Shown here: one piece after another, positions 1 through 9,551 of the stretch
How positions within the stretch are numbered: position 1 is the stretch's first letter
How the letters are laid out: every line of letters begins with the position of its first letter
Notes under the pieces: generated by a model
The model's database searches: none
What the model was told of the DNA's origin: nothing
The model's input: only the letters and a program-made list of their open reading frames with translations
Origin: Conidiobolus incongruus B7586
Lineage: Eukaryota > Entomophthoromycota > Entomophthoromycetes > Entomophthorales > Conidiobolaceae
Direction of reading: 5' to 3'
Length of the DNA stretch: 24,485 nucleotides
Assembly: GCA_000697335.1 (NCBI GenBank)
Contig: JNEM01014156.1
Coordinates: 1-24,485, forward strand
Position numbers and translations under genes: made by a program

Positions 1-106
1 ATAATTAAAGTTATTAAAAATTATAATAAAAGTATTTTTAAAATCAAATTTATCAAATTATAGATATATATGATAAAGGATATATTTATTAAATAATTAA
101 TACATA

Positions 107-315
107 ATCCATAAAAATAAGTCATAAAATTAAAAATATATATATATATTTATTAATATCTAAATCAATTATAAATATTAAATTACCTAAAACTTGAATA
201 TATAACTAAGCTATATTATTTGATAATAAATAAATATATTTAAATATATTTAATATATTATTAGTAAAAATATTAACCTTTAATATTTAATCAAGGTAAA
301 TTATAAATTTACATT
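107..315 (+). repeat. Left terminal inverted repeat of Tc1 relic copy 1
   Basis: This stretch matches the reverse complement of 1466-1668. Clear anchor blocks are the tip (taaaaataagtcataaaat against caaaagtaagttataaaat) and the inner end (aaggtaaattataaattt in both). Long repeats of about 200 bp are common in fungal and some animal Tc1-like elements. Mismatches are mostly C/T and G/A. Confidence 0.75.
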
Positions 316-428
316 TTTTTAAGATAAGGGGATATATTTAATAATATATAACCATATCTTTTTTCTCTCTTTGTTATTATTTTATATTATATTTTACAAA
401 TATACTAAATTTTTTTATTAGTATTATT

Positions 429-1470
429 ATGCTTAAATCCCTCTCTAAAAAAATCTACTTGTATATTAATTAACTTTATAAAAAAGGTAAATCAACTTAT
501 AATATTGTTAGAATTACTAGTGTTAGTTAGTTTACTATAGTTAAAGTTATTAAGAATAACAATAAAAAAACATTTAAACTTAAACTTAAGTATATTAAAA
601 TTATAGATGAATATGATAAGAAATATATTTATAAGTTTGTTAATACAAGCAAGTATAGTATTATTATAAAAATATAATAGGAACTATAAAACTATATAAG
701 AATATTAGTTAGCATTAATATTATTATATATATTTTACATTAACATAGATACTACCTATACTTTAAGAAAAGACACCCCCAACTAAAGAAATCCTACTAT
801 AAAACTAGGTGGGAGTTTAAATGTTGCTACTAATGTTAAATTGAAACTAATTAGAGTAAGGTTATTTAATCTAATAAAACAAAAATATACTTTAGTAAAT
901 TTGATAGAAAAGCTAAATACTTCAGAAAAAATATAAAACTACTTTATAACTATTATGTTAATTTTACCTAAAAGTATAATAATAGGTTAATTATTATTTA
1001 GGGATATATATTATCTTTAAGTGTAAAGTATCTTTGTAAAGTTAATAGGGGAATTAATATTAAAATGTATTAAAGTATTTTAAATAATAAATTAAAAAAA
1101 CCATTGAATAATATAAGTTAAATAAATCTAATATTATTTTCTAATAAGATAATACCTTTTGTTATACTATAGCTTTTACTATTAAATAGCTTAAAAATAA
1201 CAAGGTAATAGTTATAAAGTAGCTTCTTTAATCTTTTAACTTTAATCTAATTAAATACCTTTAGGATCAATTAAAAAAAGTTATTAAAGCTTTCCTCTTT
1301 AGTAAAAAATTTAGATTAGCTTTAAAAATATGTTTAAGAAATATAAAACCAGATTAACCCTTTTTAATATAGGAAGTTAATTAATTTTATACCTTATAAA
1401 CTTAAAGAAGTTAGAAAAGTTAAAGGTAGATATATTAAGTTTTAATTATTTTATCATCAAAAACCTATAA
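429..1470 (+). pseudogene. Decayed Tc1-type transposase, copy 1
   Basis: Cut-and-paste DDE transposase that would bind the terminal repeats and move the element. An ATG-led reading begins at 429. The catalytic block is recognisable around 1142-1260: an aspartate codon with a following Asn (GAT AAT, 1148-1153) corresponds to the Q-D-N motif, then text resembling W-L-K-N-N-x-V-x-V-I-x-W. Thirty-four residues after the aspartate, where the last catalytic Glu belongs, the codon is AAA (1253-1255), giving Lys. The frame carries many in-frame TAA and TAG codons, at positions where the family has Gln or Trp, as expected from C-to-T and G-to-A decay. It cannot make a working enzyme. Confidence 0.8.
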
Positions 1471-1668
1471 ATTTATAATTTACCTTAGGTAAAATTTAAA
1501 GGTTTATATTTTAACCAATTAATAATTAAATATTATCATTTAATAATATATATTATTAATAAATATAATAAAATTTAATTATTTAATTTAAGTTTATTTT
1601 ATTAAATATTAATCAAATTATTAATAAAAATATAAGTGTTTTTGATTTTATAACTTACTTTTGTAAGT
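1466..1668 (-). repeat. Right terminal inverted repeat of Tc1 relic copy 1
   Basis: Inverted partner of 107-315. Its outermost 16 bases (1653-1668) are themselves self-complementary: ACTTAC, four T, GTAAGT, which could fold into a 6-bp hairpin. The TA target follows directly at 1669-1670. Confidence 0.75.
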
Positions 1669-1672
1669 TAAT

Positions 1673-1713
1673 ATATATAATATCTGTCTCTTATACACAT
1701 CTATATATAATAT
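1673..1713. repeat. 11-bp direct repeat flanking a Tn5 mosaic end
   Basis: The 11-mer atatataatat occurs at 1673-1683 and again at 1703-1713, immediately left and right of the 19-base mosaic end. Tn5 duplicates 9 bp of target, so the repeat fits two neighbouring tagmentation fragments sharing the 9-bp target with the adapter left between them. In sequence this AT-rich part of the match could be chance. Confidence 0.6.
1684..1702 (-). other. Tn5 transposase mosaic end (library adapter contamination)
   Basis: CTGTCTCTTATACACATCT is an exact match to the reverse complement of the 19-bp hyperactive Tn5 mosaic end used in tagmentation libraries. It is much richer in GC than its surroundings and has no relation to the fungal elements on either side. 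It is best read as an assembly artefact, not biology: about 30 bases here (the mosaic end plus one copy of the flanking repeat) are probably absent from the real chromosome. Confidence 0.93.
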
Positions 1714-2825
1714 AAATTTAATAGTTTCTTTTATTATTAATAACTTTTTGTTATATTTTCAACAAAAATCTAATATTTAAAAAATAATTCTTTTTATTAA
1801 AGATTAAAATTTGATGTTTCACAAACCAATTAAATTTTTTTATAATAATTTTCTTTCTTACAAGCTAGTTTTTTAATTGTCTAAAGTAATTATAATTACA
1901 TAGGTTATAATCTTAAGAATATATTAGATATAGTAGTTTTTTCTAGTTATTTTTAATTAAAAAGTTTTTTATAGTTTTAAATTTATATATTTTATAATTA
2001 TCATACAAAATAATAGGTTTTCTCAAATTATATTGAGAATACTAATTAGAAATAATTTTATTTAAAAAAGCTATATAATTTTTATTATTAATTGATTTTC
2101 CTTTAAGAACTAAATAAAAGTAACATATACTATAATCATTTATTACAGTAATTAACATCTGTTTATTAATAAAATATTTATTTAAAGGAATTTATAAAGA
2201 AGGTTAATTTAACTTAATCTAGCATTTTGATTTTGTTTTAATAAAGGATTATATATAAAAATTTAAGATTCATTAATTATAACTATTTATTGTAAAAATT
2301 TAAGCTTCTAGTAATATTTTAGTAAGTTTTATTTAGTAATAATTACTTTAGCTTTTTTTAAGCTTTAGTTAAATTATAAGGTATCTATTTTATATTTTTA
2401 TTTATTAATTTGAGTTTAAACTTTAATATATATAAAATACTTATAAAACTAATATTAAAATACTTAAATAATTCTTTAGCTGAAATAAATAGGTGTTTTT
2501 CAATATATTCTTTCATTTTATTAATAATTAAAAGAGTAATAATTCAAGTTTTTTCAAATTTTAACAAGTTTTAGATAGTTTTTTTTAGCTTTAAAGTAAT
2601 TTAACTAGTGATAAATTGTTGATTTAAATAATACTTTATTACTAAAAGCTACTTGTAAATTTTAAATAATTTTAGAGGGTTTATAGTTAAGTCTTACTAA
2701 TACTAAAATAAAAAACTTTTGATAATTATTATTTGATTTAAGCATAATTAAATTAAACAACCAATTTTAAAAAGTTAATTTTTTAATCAAAAAATTTTTT
2801 ATATAAATATATATATATTTCAAAA
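1703..2825 (-). mobile_element. mariner-type DNA transposon relic (DD34D)
   Basis: A second DNA transposon on the opposite strand to the Tc1 relic, identified from its transposase text. Exact ends are not visible. The limits are inferred from comparison with the right flank of the window: there the sequence found here at 2825-2935 directly follows the Tc1 end, whereas here about 1.1 kb intervenes. That extra block is the mariner relic. I could not find clean terminal repeats, and the left end may lie a few tens of bases either way, partly because of the adapter artefact next to it. Confidence 0.7.
1790..2740 (-). pseudogene. Decayed mariner transposase
   Basis: Read on the - strand, a long interrupted frame resembles the mariner (Mos1-like) DDD transposase. 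Text like G-K-S-I-N-N-K-N-Y-I-A-F-L-N-K is followed by L-R-K-P-I-I-L-Y-D-N, the counterpart of the family's I-L-H-D-N. The aspartate codon is at 2002-2000. Exactly 34 residues later, where the third catalytic Asp sits ahead of the Y-x-L-F motif, the codon is AAT (1897-1895), giving Asn. The first catalytic position, in the counterpart of D-E-x-W, is also AAT (2274-2272). Several in-frame stops are present. The gene is dead, and both lost aspartates fit G-to-A change on the coding strand. Confidence 0.72.
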
Positions 2826-2935
2826 GTATATAATTTCTTATTAACTTTGTATATATTTATTTATTTCAAACTAATAATATATTTGAAAAATCAAAAATTA
2901 AAAAATTTCCCATTATTTCAAATTTAAGATAATAT
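2825..2935 (+). repeat. Flanking repeat unit, left copy
   Basis: About 110 bp that recurs in inverted orientation at 23105-23231. Shared blocks include aaactaataatat, tttgaaaaatca and attaaaaaatttcccatt. On the right side of the window this unit abuts the Tc1 relic directly; here the mariner relic separates them. It may be part of an older repeat into which the Tc1 element inserted. It shows no coding potential. Confidence 0.7.
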
Positions 2936-3837
2936 TATAGACATTAATTTTATAATATATATATTTATTAGTTCAAGAAAATAACAATATTTATTTTATA
3001 TACTATTACTTTGTCATTCTAATTTTATTAGATTTTAATAATTATTAACTAAATATTAATTTAGAGAATATTGAAAAATTATTATATATTTGATTATATA
3101 AATAAATTCTTTATTTAAATTTTAAAAATTATTTAAAAATTATCAAGAAATATTTGAACCTATGATTAAATAACTTTTGATAAGAAACCAGTCTTTTGAT
3201 ATAATAATATAAGCAAAATTCTAAATTAATTAAGAAAATATAATATACAAAATATATATACTTTATATTAATTAAAGTTATAAACTGAATATAATTCCTG
3301 TTATCAAATTTTTTTTAGAGTTTTAAAAAAAAGATCAATATTGATATATTTTTTTAAAATTTTATATTAAATATATTACAAATAAATATATATTATTTAA
3401 GATTTAAAAATATCTTGTAAGTTTAAAGATTATAATAAATATCTGGAAAAAATAATCTCTAATTATTATTGATAAAAGTTTTGTTAAGTTATTAGCAAGA
3501 AATTAAGTTAATTAGCTGTTTTAAAAATTTATTATTAAGGATTTTATGTAATTTTATTTGTGCAATCATAAGAATTTGATACTAATAAATTAAAAGAATT
3601 GATATATTTCTAATAATAAATTAGATTTTTATTAATTTTAATAAAAAATATTTTTTTAGTTATAAATTCTAATAATTTTATTCTAATTAATTTATTTTTG
3701 TAGTTAATAGAATTTAATTTTATTTGTTTATAGAATATAGAAAATTAAAATAATTCAAAGATTAATAATATGCATAGTTTTTTTTAACTAGGATTTAACT
3801 TAAAAGCCAATAAGTTTTATTATATTAATAATATATA
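2936..3837. other. AT-rich spacer, no gene seen
   Basis: Roughly 900 bp of A/T-dominated sequence. All six frames are closed within short distances. I recognise no transposase or gene motif, and no repeat shared with the rest of the window. It may be an older, fully decayed element. Confidence 0.6.
3833..3837. repeat. Target-site duplication, left (ATATA)
   Basis: The five bases ATATA just before the 5' LTR match the five bases at 9552-9556 just after the 3' LTR. Five bp is the usual length for Ty3/gypsy integrases. The motif is simple in an AT-rich region, so the match alone is weak support. Confidence 0.55.
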
Positions 3838-4237
3838 TGTTAAGAGACTAGTTCTCTAAATTCTTATATATACTTTCATATAATCCAATTAACTATAAAT
3901 TATATGATTAATTTATACTTATATAGTTAAATTAATTGTATAAATAGCATTGAATTATTTAATAAACTAGGTTCCTCTTTTTTCCTCTCAATTCTTACTA
4001 TTTTTTACTTTTACACTATTTCTAAAATTGAGACTATATTTTATTAATATTATAGGATATTAGCACTACCTAATATAAATCTTAATATATCAGTGACTCA
4101 TCCTAATTTGAAGCTTAATTAAACTTTGTTTACACTTGCACACTACAGCCACACTATATTACTATATTTTATACCACACTACTTTTATATTAAGTTTTCC
4201 TCTATACTATATTAGTTTATCTACCACTATACTTATA
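3838..4237 (+). repeat. 5' LTR of chromovirus fossil
   Basis: Aligns without obvious gaps to 9152-9551. It begins TGTTAA and ends CTTATA in both copies. Contains long identical blocks, for example around the aaactaggttcctctttttt segment and the cacttgcacactacagcc segment. Confidence 0.92.
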
Positions 4238-4256
4238 TAGTAACAGCAATAAAACT
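4238..4256 (+). other. Probable primer-binding site of chromovirus fossil
   Basis: The bases directly after the 5' LTR (tagtaacagc and following) lie where the tRNA primer-binding site of LTR retrotransposons is found. Position is the main support; I cannot assign the tRNA. Confidence 0.4.
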
Positions 4257-4387
4257 ATTAAAAACCTATTAGAAATTAATAACTATCTATATTAAACCTA
4301 ATTATTACTATTTTAAATTTTATCTATAATTTATTTTATTTAAATTTAACACTATATACTATAATACTACCAAAAAAAAATACCCTT

Positions 4388-5330
4388 ATATTATTTTAAT
4401 GATAATAACAGCTTAATTACTAAGTGAATTCAAGACTTTAGTTTTTAAAAACTTATTACCCTCTAAGAAACTTATATTAAACAACTTTTGATTGAAAAAA
4501 ACATGTCTTAAAGAGTTTAAATCTAACAAACTAGTTACTTTATTATAATTAATGTATTAAACCACCTCTTTAGTATCTTTAAAAACAAATTAACTATTTA
4601 TGATAGTTTTAAAAACCTTTACAAACTTAAAAACTACCTTAAAAATATAAAGAATTACCTTGATTTAATTCTTGATGAGGATTCAAAGAATATCTTTAAA
4701 TTAGCCACTTCTTTTTTAGAAAAATTTATTTATATTTAGTAGTTAACTTATTACAAGTTTAATCCTTAAGAATCTTCAAGAAAATAACCTATTACAAAGA
4801 TATAAACTTTTAAACAATTAGAAAAAACCCTTAAAGAGAGGTATTACCTAAAAAATTAAGCTTGATTAGTAAAAGAAAAGCTTTCCTAGCTTAAATAAAA
4901 AACCTCTACAAAATAATTAATTGAGAAATTTAATGAGATATGCTTAAACATATTAAATATCACTGAAGAAAAACAAATCCACAAACTATTATAATACTTT
5001 AACCTTCAAGTGAAGCTTTAGTTAGTTAGTTGGGAACACTTTGATAATATGTTTTTTTCTAACATTTGTGATATAGCAATTATAATTGATAATATCTTTT
5101 ACTCTATAACTAAATTTTCCCACCCTAAAAATTAATCTTTTAAACTTTACTCTAACCCACTTAAGTTTCAAATGATAAATGTTTCTGTTTTAAAACTTTA
5201 TGAGAAAACTTTTAGTAAAGAAGTTAAAGCTTACTTAAAAGTAAATAAAAGTTGTTATTATTGTTAAAGGACTTAAGTTAACTATAGAGCTAATAAATAC
5301 CCTTTAAAAAAGCAATATCTGTTTAATTCT
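4388..5330 (+). other. gag region of chromovirus fossil
   Basis: Decayed capsid/nucleocapsid region. Near 5250-5310 the reading has the spacing of a CCHC zinc knuckle of the nucleocapsid, which places the end of gag. The upstream part is assigned by position only. Confidence 0.55.
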
Positions 5331-6279
5331 CAATAATCTTAACTTACCAACTATAAATCAAACCTGAATAATATTAATATAACTTTAGAATCACCTTTTT
5401 TATAATTAGTTAGCAGATTCTAATTTAATCTACAAAAGTTCTAATAGACTATTGATTCCACAAATCAAATTATATATACTAGAGAAATCTAACTGATTAA
5501 ACTATTAGAAACTAGAAATATTCTAGTAACTAATTTACCTTGTGATTCTTTACCTTTAACTATCACTTTATTGTTTGTGTTAATTAGTTCTTTTATAAAC
5601 ACACTTATTAGTACTTTAATTGATTCTAGTTATTTTAATTATATTATCTCTTCTTCTATTGTTGTAAAGCTATCTTTACCTATTTAAAAAAGTAACTTGA
5701 TAATTAAATATACTAAAAATTTAATAGAACAAGCATCTGGTATTATATCTAGATACTTATTATTACCCCCTAACTACTCCCAATATATTAAATTCCTAGT
5801 TGGTAACATTAGTTATAATTTTATACTAGGTCAAAATTAGTTTAAATATCATAGTTTTATATCTATGAATATTACCCTAAAAAGCTACAAATCTATTTTT
5901 TTACATTCTAAAAAAAATTAGTAGAATTAATCTCAAAAAATCTACATTACCCTATTATAAAACTATTAAATATTATACCTAACACTATCTCTACAATTGT
6001 AACAAATAATTCTATTATTATAAGCAAAAACCAATGTAAAAAACTAATTAAAAACCTTAATAATTTATAGGGATATATATTTGTTTATTACTTATCTATT
6101 AGTACTTTATTTGTTAATTTCAATGAAGTTATATCTAATGACCACTTCTTATATAATATAATAAGTTAATTTGTTAATGTTTTTGAATCTATAAATAGAT
6201 TACCTCTTAAATATAATATTAAGCATAAAATTAAACTATTCCCAGGTATACAACTATACTTAAAATTTATTTACCATTT

Positions 6280-6770
6280 ATCTCTTGAATAATATCAAAC
6301 TTTGAAAGAAAAAATCCAAAAACTATTTAAAAATAGGTATATTAAACTTTCTTCTTTACTATAAAAATCTCTAATCCTCTTTGTAAAAAAAGCTAATGGT
6401 GGTTAGAGACTATATATTAATAACTATGTTTTAAACTCTAAAATTACCAAGGATAAAACTCTATTATTAAACCTACATTATATTAAAGATAAACTACTTA
6501 AATCAACTATATTTACCAAACTAGATGTTAAAAATAGATATTATAACATTAGAGTTAAAGAAAATTTTATCTTTTTAACTACTTTCAACACTTTTTTAAG
6601 TTACTATAAATTTACTATTATAAACTTTAGATTATATAATACCCTTGTAACTTTTACTTGATTTATCAATTCCCTTTTCAACCTTGTTTTTAATAACTTT
6701 GTTATTATATACTTTGATAATATCTTAATCCATTTAAAAACTAAAGAAGAATATATTTAACATGTTAATT
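6280..6770 (+). other. Reverse transcriptase region of chromovirus fossil
   Basis: Recognisable reverse-transcriptase text: a V-K-K-A-N-G-G block near 6385-6410, a region resembling L-x-x-K-x-x-x-F-x-K-L-D-V near 6500-6530, and the counterpart of the polymerase active-site Y-x-D-D box near 6705-6730. The order and spacing match Ty3/gypsy. A protease would lie upstream, around 5450-5700, but I cannot place it firmly. Confidence 0.82.
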
Positions 6771-7089
6771 AAATTTTACAAATAATTCAAGAATATAAAT
6801 TACCTTTAAAACTATTAAAATATATCTTTAGTGCTTCTTCTATCTTTTTCTATAGTTATATTGTTTCCTCTTAAGGAATTAATATTAATCTAATTAAACT
6901 CAATGGTGTTAAAGTTTTTATTATACTTATAAACAAAGATTAACTTATGTTTATACTTAGATTATTAAATTACTTTAAAAATTTCATTGATTCTTTTATT
7001 AAACTTACTACTCTTTTTACTAATCTCTTGAAAAAAGACTCTCTTTTTAAATAAACCCTCTATATACTTTCTACATAAATGCTTTAATT

Positions 7090-7560
7090 TTCTATATTAC
7101 TAATGCTTTTGCTTTATCTATCTTTAATCTAAAACTACCTACTATTATTTTTACTAACTCTAGTTTTTTTGTAATTAGTAGATAATTAACCTAGTTTAAA
7201 TTTAATTTATATTTTACCTTATAACTATAAGATAAAATAATAAATAAGAGAGAATAGGTTGAGTTTAACCTTACAAATGTTATTTTAAAACTAATAACAT
7301 TTTGGTTAAGAAAAATAAAATCAGCTGAATTGAAATACCTAGTTTATAAATAAAAACTCTTTACTTTAGTAGAAATAATTAAAAATCACTTATATTTCTT
7401 ACCTTACAACTTTTTCTTAACATTTATAGATTATAAATCACTTATCTACTTAAATACTCAGAAGCATTTATTAAGAAGATAAGTTAGATAGATTAAAACT
7501 ATCTAAGCTTACTTTTTCTTTATTTAATATCTCTTAGGTTAATAAAACTATGTTATAGAT
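7090..7560 (+). other. RNase H region of chromovirus fossil
   Basis: Between reverse transcriptase and integrase. The stretch around 7340-7500 resembles the end of the Ty3/gypsy RNase H domain (sequence like Y-L-x-x-x-x-F-x-x-F-I-D-Y-K-S-L-x-Y-L). Limits are approximate. Confidence 0.6.
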
Positions 7561-7639
7561 ACTTTGTTAAAAAATCTTATATACTTACCTTTTTGTTTTA
7601 ATTATAAAAATCCAGCAAATATTAACTTAATGATTATTA

Positions 7640-8420
7640 ATAAAGGAAATAAAGAATTTATTAAACTACTTTAAGAAACATTGTTAAATAATAATTTCTT
7701 TATTTTAGTTAAAGAAGAACTCTTTAAACTATTAGAAAACTAATTAAAATATGTCAAAAGATTTCAAATTATCAATAACTTACTATACTATAATAATTGT
7801 CTATATATTCCTAACATTCTTAAAATCTAACAAACAATATTTAATGAATGCTATAACTTATTTGTTAGAGGATATCAAAACTAGTTAAAAACTACTGAGA
7901 GAATTAAAATAAAGTACTACTAACTTTCCCTAGTTAAATTAGTTTAGAAATACACTAATACCTATGATATATGCTGAAGAACTAAATATAATACTCAACT
8001 AAAATATGGTAAACTTATTCCCTTACAAGTCCCTAATAAAACTTAGTAACAAATCCAGCTTGATTTCATAGAAATTCTTAAATCAACAAATGGTTATGAT
8101 AATTTACTAATTATAATTGATTTATTTTCCAAACATGTTTATTTTATTCTTTGTTTCAAAACTTCTACAGTTAAAAATATTACACAATTGTTATTCTTTA
8201 ATATTTTTACCTACTATAAAATTCTACAAACTATTGTATTTGATAAAGATACACAATTCAACTCTTGATTTTAGAAGTTATTATCCTTTTCCCTTAAGAT
8301 TAACCTAGCTATATCTGCTATTAATCATCACTAAACTAATAAACTTGCTGAAAAAACTATCAAAACCTTAAAGCAAATGATTAGAGCTTATATTAACACT
8401 AATTAATTAAATTAGGATAC
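7640..8420 (+). other. Integrase region of chromovirus fossil
   Basis: The catalytic core of the retroviral-type integrase is visible from about 8050: Q-L-D-F-I near 8055-8070, I-I-D-L-F-S-K-H near 8115-8140, F-D-K-D-T-Q-F near 8238-8260, and the N-H-H...T-N-K-L-A-E-K...I-K-T-L-K block near 8320-8375. A short open frame at 8117-8308 is a shadow in another frame, not a gene. Confidence 0.82.
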
Positions 8421-8954
8421 TTATATCTACTAACTTTAATATTTATTTAACACTTTTATCAACAAATCAACAAGTTTTAACCCTTATTTTATTAATTATA
8501 ATAAACATCCTAACTTAATAATTACTTTAAAGCTTCAAATCAACTTACCTTTAAATATAGTTAAATTTCAATCTAATATCAAACATATTAATTTCTTTGT
8601 TAAATTTAACTTAGAAGAAAATTAAAGGATCATAGAACAACAATACTCAAAGTTATTTAGAAACCCTCTTAAATATAAAATTAGTATGTTTGTATACTTA
8701 GAATAATTTGCCTTTAAACCTACCCTATTTAAATCTAGCTTAAATCCTAAATACTTACTATTATATTATAGTCCCTATAAAATTTAATTTATTGATTTAA
8801 ATTTTAAAAATATTACCTTGGAATTACTTCTAACTTTGAGGATCAACCCTACCTTTCACATATCTAAAATTAAACCATACTTTGAAGATTTTAACACTTT
8901 TCTTAATTGATTAAAAACCTTAAAACTAGATCCAATTATTAATTAATATAGAAA

Positions 8955-9115
8955 AGAAGAATACTATGTTGATTATATAATTAAGTCTAAATTTATTAGG
9001 AATAAACTTTATTTTTATGTAAAATAAATGGGTTATCTTATTAAAGAAGCTATATAAAAACCCCTAGAAAATATTAAGAATATCTTAACCTATTATACCT
9101 ATTTGTAAAAATTTA
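8955..9115 (+). other. Chromodomain region of chromovirus fossil
   Basis: The C-terminal remnant after integrase includes Y-Y-V-D-Y-I-I-K-S-K, then text like L-Y-F-Y-V-K and G-Y, then K-P-L-E-N-I-K-N. This corresponds to the chromodomain order Y-x-V-E-x-I-L...Y-L-V-K-W-x-G-Y...W-E-P-x-x-N-L. In this clade the domain is thought to steer integration toward particular chromatin marks. Confidence 0.75.
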
Positions 9116-9144
9116 AGGAGTGTGTCTCCTTTAAGAAATTTATT

Positions 9145-9151
9145 AGGGGAG
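9145..9151 (+). other. Polypurine tract of chromovirus fossil
   Basis: AGGGGAG directly abuts the 3' LTR. This is the expected place and composition for the plus-strand primer of LTR elements, and it stands out in an otherwise G-poor region. Confidence 0.75.
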
Positions 9152-9551
9152 TGTTAAAAGACTAGTTTTTTAAATTCTTATATACACTTTCATATAATCT
9201 AATTAACTATAAATTATATAATTAATTTATACTTATATAATTAAATTAATTGTATAAATAGCATTGAATTATTTAATAAACTAGGTTCCTCTTTTTTCCT
9301 CTCAATTCTTACTATTTTTTACTTTTACACTATTTCTAAGATTAAGACTATATTTTATTAATATTATAAGATATTAACACTACCTAATATAAATCTTAAT
9401 ATATTAGTGACTCATTTTAGTTTGAAGCTTAATTAAACTTTGTTTACACTTGCACACTACAGCCATATTATATTACTACATTCTGTGCCACACTACTTTT
9501 ATATTAAGTTTTCCTCTACACTATATTAGTTTAACTACCATTATACTTATA
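9152..9551 (+). repeat. 3' LTR of chromovirus fossil
   Basis: Partner of 3838-4237 at identical length. Differences between the two are about 25, all but about one being transitions, split over both copies. ATATA follows at 9552-9556. Confidence 0.92.

Larger units (their letters stand above)
107..1668 (+). mobile_element. Tc1/mariner-superfamily DNA transposon relic, Tc1-type (DD34E), copy 1
   Basis: About 1.56 kb, bounded on each side by a TA dinucleotide (105-106 and 1669-1670), the target these elements duplicate. The first and last roughly 200 bp are imperfect inverted repeats of each other. Between them lies a decayed transposase on the + strand. A second, inverted copy at 23232-24485 aligns along the whole shared length, which fixes the left boundary of that copy and supports this one. 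The copies differ mostly by transitions. Boundaries were placed by comparing three terminal sequences (both ends of this copy and one end of copy 2), all of which begin just after TA. Confidence 0.85.
3838..9551 (+). mobile_element. Ty3/gypsy chromovirus LTR retrotransposon, fossil
   Basis: A 5.7-kb element with two 400-bp LTRs in direct orientation, a 5-bp target duplication, and remnants in the order gag, reverse transcriptase, RNase H, integrase, chromodomain. That order (integrase after RNase H) defines Ty3/gypsy (Metaviridae), and the C-terminal chromodomain makes it a chromovirus, the common fungal clade. It is structurally full length but broken by very many interruptions and is certainly dead. 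The LTRs differ at about 25 of 400 positions, nearly all transitions. Because decay looks RIP-driven, this divergence cannot be turned into an age. It is likely younger than the surrounding unrecognisable spacer. Confidence 0.92.

Noticed and set aside
8117-8308. 63-codon open frame within the chromovirus fossil
   Set aside because: It lies in the integrase region in a different frame from the recognisable integrase text. It is a chance frame in decayed sequence.
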